This document shows positions 60,252-64,000 of a stretch of 64,000 nt of DNA, piece by piece. Each line of letters starts with the position of its first letter. Within the stretch, counting starts at the first letter, position 1. The position numbers were made by a program, and so were the translations under genes. The notes beneath the pieces are model-generated. The model searched no databases and had not been told where the DNA came from. It saw only the letters and a program-made list of their open reading frames with translations. The DNA is from Sacculina carcini (lineage: Eukaryota > Arthropoda > Thecostraca > Sacculinidae), in contig OU696586.1 of the NCBI GenBank assembly GCA_916048095.2, forward strand, positions 3,170,249 through 3,234,248, given 5' to 3'.

Positions 60252-61735
60252 ACAGGCCGGAATAGTGTTCTAAAGCCACCCTGAGAAAGCTATGTATCCC
60301 TCCCATGAGAGTGGAAAGCATGTCGACCTTTTTCAAGACAACTGACACAATTCCCTCACAGAAATTGCCCCCCTAAATTTCCCGAGTCAGTGTCCTTTTT
60401 GAAATCGTATTTCATCATATCAAACCAAAATATTTTCACATCAACGACACAACATACAACAAACTGAAACGGGAAATCAAATTATATCCACTTATGCAGT
60501 GAGTGATTTGAAGAGCTGATTAAAACAACTGTGAAATTGCGGTATCAATATAAAATATACATTACAATGTTTCTCAACACAAGATTACATAGTTGTCCCA
60601 CTGTGTCTGGATATATTTTATAGAGATATGCCAGTGCGTTATATACAGTCACGGGGATATGAAAAATTTATTAGCCCCGCATCAAAGCATACTCAAACAC
60701 ACTGCATCCGTGTGTGTGTATGTGCGTGTGCGTGTGTGTGTGTGTGTGTGTAGAAAGTTATGATCGACAGGTAAACACACAGCACATGATAGGAATAACA
60801 AGCACCGCGCGTGCATATGATTCCAGCGCGCCGATGCTGCTGTTCATCATTGATGTACGAGCGGGCACATCAACAGCTGGTCCACGTGATAAAATGCCGA
60901 CTATTCACTAGCGGTGACTTCAACTCCGGCATGCATTGAGAGAGCGAGAGAGCGAGAGAGCGAGAGAGTTATGCGAGACGTAAAACAACGGGAATTTGTA
61001 GAAACAATGGAGGAAAAACAAATAAAGATGCATGTCAATGATAATGAGTACGATGAGAAATAAGATTGGAAGAGAAATTGAAGTAAAAAAGATGCTCACA
61101 TTAAGCAAAACATACTGACACAAATAACTGTCAAACAAGATTAAAATTATAATATTAAATCCAAAAGTGATTAGCATTATATTCAATGAGGAAATTGTCC
61201 ATGAAATTATCAAAAATTGTCCATGAAATTATCATTAAATTATCAAGTCAAACCACTTTTTGCTTAAAGAAAGCACAAAGTCAAAAATAGCCAAAATGCG
61301 GAGAAAAAGAAGAAAAAACACAAAGCCTTCTCACAAAATTTACATGGTCGAGACAAAGATAAAACAAATCAATCGCAATATTTCCAGGCATGAGTTAATG
61401 ACCGAAGCAAATTTAGCCGAAATTCTGAACAATAGCAATAATAAACACAGCCTAGGAATGGGATAAACGGGCAGTATTAATCTCCATTTATTGCTCTGGA
61501 AATATACGTTTATTACAGCGCACAACCAATAATAACTGCGTAGAACTGTGTAAATTGGCGATGAAAAGCTCACCCGCCATCCGTACAACAGACTCTGAAT
61601 CTCCTGCACGCGCACGGCGTGTTCATGACGTCGCCTCATCTCGTTGATATGGCTCGCCAGTCGAGTCATGGTCTGCAGAGCGATCTCGGCAGCAGTCGAA
61701 TCCACACCGTCCTTCTCCAGACCGCGTCTCATGTT
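54769..61735 (-). CDS. PLEKHG-type RhoGEF (DH end, PH domain, long tail), 5'-partial, 6 exons seen
   Basis: Exons: 61574-61735, 58719-58874, 58066-58161, 57713-57842, 57163-57386, 54769-56886 (TGA); frame is kept, about 961 residues. Exon 1 of these is the last DH helices ([20 protein letters not shown], then QSLLYGWR). Exons 2-4 are the PH domain: [47 protein letters not shown] and [20 protein letters not shown]. These are close to vertebrate PLEKHG1-3, which activate Rho-family GTPases at actin structures. The last exon is Ser/Arg/Gly-rich with poly-Gln runs (three or more) and poly-Ala, and has SSPTP and ESGFSS motifs. The rest of the DH domain must lie upstream; I found none of it to 64000. 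The donor at 57712 (GTAGGC) and acceptor at 57387 are the least certain. A possible donor (CAG/GTGATC) near the end would let the protein continue into further exons. Confidence 0.88.
59262..59505. repeat. CA-rich microsatellites in the RhoGEF intron
   Basis: Two blocks, 59264-59300 and 59396-59505, the second with regular CAAGCACA interruptions. On the coding strand they are TG-rich. Confidence 0.9.
60198..60250. repeat. (GT)n microsatellite in the RhoGEF intron
   Basis: About 26 GT units with little interruption. Confidence 0.9.
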
Positions 61736-61747
61736 CTTTACACGCCG

Positions 61748-61781
<34 letters not shown>

Positions 61782-63041
61782 ACACACACACATACACGGA
61801 GAAGAAAATTAATTTCAAACGAATCCTGATCAACTTCAATTATATGAATGTCTAGAACAAGCATTTGTATTTTCATGCACTCCAGAAGTCTGGAAAATCC
61901 CCCAGTTTCCCCTACTCTAGTTTAAACTTTAGCAGGACTGTACGGAATCGTAAGAACGTTTCGTATTCTAGTAAAATCGTGGAGATACTCGTGGAGATAT
62001 TCCAGACTCGATAAGCCAGTATCAAGAAATCATGACCGTATCACAACTAGGAAGGTGATAAAAGTACTTATTGTCACGGCAAACAGGGATGTGAACGCGA
62101 GTAGTCATCGACACACGATCAATGTGGTCGGCTCTAGAAAGAAAACCCGACACTAGCAAGTTGAAGACAAACCAACACTGAGGAAAAAAACAAGTACGAC
62201 TCCAGTCAACTGCGGCTTTTCTACTGCCAAGGAACGAAAGAAACTGTATAGAATATATACAATAAGAACGCGATACGGTGAACTGGCATCTCGTCCCACG
62301 TGACGAGGAATTCTTTTGACCATTAAACACACGGCTTTACGTGTTCAGCTCGGAACAAAGAGTGGAAGAGCTCAAAGCCAGCACGGTGGAACAAATTTCG
62401 TCTAGCCAGTGGATCGTTGTTGGACACACATCCTTCACGCTCGATAAACAATCTCCAAATAACGCCAGCAGAGAATTTAGCAAGATGCCAGGCACAACAA
62501 TTGCCTCCATGTGTGTATTCCATATTTAGACGCACCAAAACCAGACCAGACCAGCTTGAGCGAGAGACGGCATCGATCAACTAACAAACTGCGAAACAAA
62601 TCAGCCAAGACTTGAACAAAATTTCATCGCGTGACTATAGAGATAAAACATGACATAAAAATTGAATTGCACACGCGGTGCTTATGAATGTATCGTAAAT
62701 GATTTGCAAACAATATCTGCAAGAAAAACAACCCTTGAAATACACAGAGTAAGTTCCAAGCGAAATCTCTCGTTTTCTCTAGCAACAGTCTTGTTCCAAA
62801 CAACACGTCCAATACCGAGATGGATTTTGACAATTTCGAGAGCCAGGTGTCTGGTCTGGTCGTGTGCAGCGCTATCGAGGGTTCATCTGCCCAAACATCG
62901 CCTAGCATAACGCTCGTGTGCCACTCAAACACTCAAGCGCATCGAAGCGCACACACACACACACACACGCGCGTGCACAACACACTGACCACAGCAGGTC
63001 AAACGGGGTCAAGCTGGTGTGACACAAACTGCCCACCCACG

Positions 63042-63104
<63 letters not shown>

Positions 63105-63176
63105 CCACGAATACTTGGTATATACGCGAGCGACATTGTGACAACGCCAGAATTATGAGAGCACACCGTGTGTGTA

Positions 63177-63254
<78 letters not shown>

Positions 63255-64000
63255 GAGTCGGCTAGGAATCTATATAAAGAGAGACAGCCGTTACAATTCG
63301 TCAATAGCCAACGGTATATGCTTCGAACTGACACTGGTATAACCTCTCTCAAACACACACAAATAGACACAAAAACACAAATATGTGCGCGTGTAGAGTT
63401 AACCTAAACACATAATTGAAATAGAACATGTATATTTGCTAATAAGAGCCATGAAAATGTATCACAATGCCCGACTGATGCTGGACGGGAAAACGAATGA
63501 AGGAAAAAGGAAAATGCTCCTAGTTCATCAAACAGCGAAATAGGAAAAGCGGAAACCACAAAGAGAAATTTGCGAATTTAGGTAAAAATGGCACTGGTAG
63601 AAATAGCACAATTCAAAATGTATTGATATATATTAAAACGTAAAGGTCATATAGAAATATTATTCAGGAATGATATGAAAGCTTGAAATCTTATGTTGTG
63701 ACCAAGTCCACATTTGATCAAGAGGTTTCCTTCCTTCTGTGAAATATTCGCAAAAAATGTTCAGTCGTTGTAAAATACAGAACCTAATACAAATTCATGA
63801 AACAATAATGATTCCAGTTTCGAAATTTTCTCGACTACTTCGAGACAAACTCACTCGAAAAATGAAGAAACTCTAGAAACATACTTCTCAACATATATAA
63901 TTCAACATCTTTTTGTGCCTTATATTCCTATTTCTTCTCTTGTGCCATTTTTAACTGTGCCATTTTTACCTGTACCATTTTTACCTGTGCCATTTTTACC
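61736..64000. other. Repeat-rich stretch, presumed intron of the RhoGEF
   Basis: No exon was recognised. It contains microsatellites at 61749-61797, 63046-63103 (CA) and 63168-63252 (GT). Four copies of a 15-bp tandem repeat (TGTGCCATTTTTACC) lie at 63941-64000, cut by the window edge. Confidence 0.6.
63941..64000. repeat. 15-bp tandem repeat at the window edge
   Basis: Four copies of TGTGCCATTTTTACC with two single-base variants, continuing past 64000. Confidence 0.85.

Noticed and set aside
61876..62932. Minus-strand ORFs as candidate upstream DH-domain exons of the RhoGEF
   Set aside because: None shows the expected DH motifs; the missing exons are probably beyond 64000 or too short to recognise.

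Overview
This is animal (metazoan) nuclear DNA, most likely from a bilaterian invertebrate. Genes are split into many short exons with consensus GT-AG sites. Introns are AT-rich, exons often GC-rich. There are CR1-like and L2-like LINEs, several DNA-transposon remnants, and a very heavy load of (CA/GT)n and (AAC)n microsatellites. I cannot place the species further. Exon models below were built by eye from conserved protein motifs, splice sites and intron phase; none was tested against transcripts.

Layout. (1) 1026-12534, minus: N-terminal half of a type-I ferlin (dysferlin/myoferlin-like), ten exons, running off the left edge. One intron holds a CR1-like LINE (about 7137-9570) and another an 828-bp (AAC)n array. 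(2) 12535-22606: no recognisable host gene; repeats, a minus-strand L2-like LINE and microsatellites. (3) 22607-23548, plus: a single-exon receptor resembling the insect TNF receptor Grindelwald. (4) 24244-34149: three small secreted proteins built from cysteine-rich, follistatin-N-like modules with all introns in phase 1: gene A (plus), gene B (plus), gene C (minus, a clear paralogue of A). (5) 36378-45107, minus: PUS10, the tRNA pseudouridine synthase, nine exons, with a polyglutamine insertion and a 21/42-bp coding minisatellite inside its catalytic domain. A tRNA-Glu(CTC) gene lies in one of its introns. (6) 45506-46904: a non-autonomous hAT-type transposon with a perfect 8-bp target duplication. 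(7) 47576-52537, minus: two long uninterrupted Ser-rich ORFs with cysteine-cluster C-termini and no recognised family; they may be separate genes or tail exons of the next gene. (8) 54769-61735, minus: a PLEKHG-type RhoGEF (end of the DH domain, PH domain, long low-complexity tail); its 5' exons are not in the window. (9) 61736-64000: repeats only.

The most striking pattern is at the splice sites. In 14 of the 34 acceptors I could model, a (TG)n-rich tract on the coding strand sits within about 60 nt upstream, regardless of which strand the gene is on. Three donors are followed by coding-strand (CA)n, and the introns they open end in TG-rich sequence. Such introns could fold CA against TG and bring their ends together, as has been described for AC/GT-repeat introns in fish. 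Several (CA)n and (AAC)n arrays start exactly at LINE 3' ends, which suggests how these tracts are seeded.
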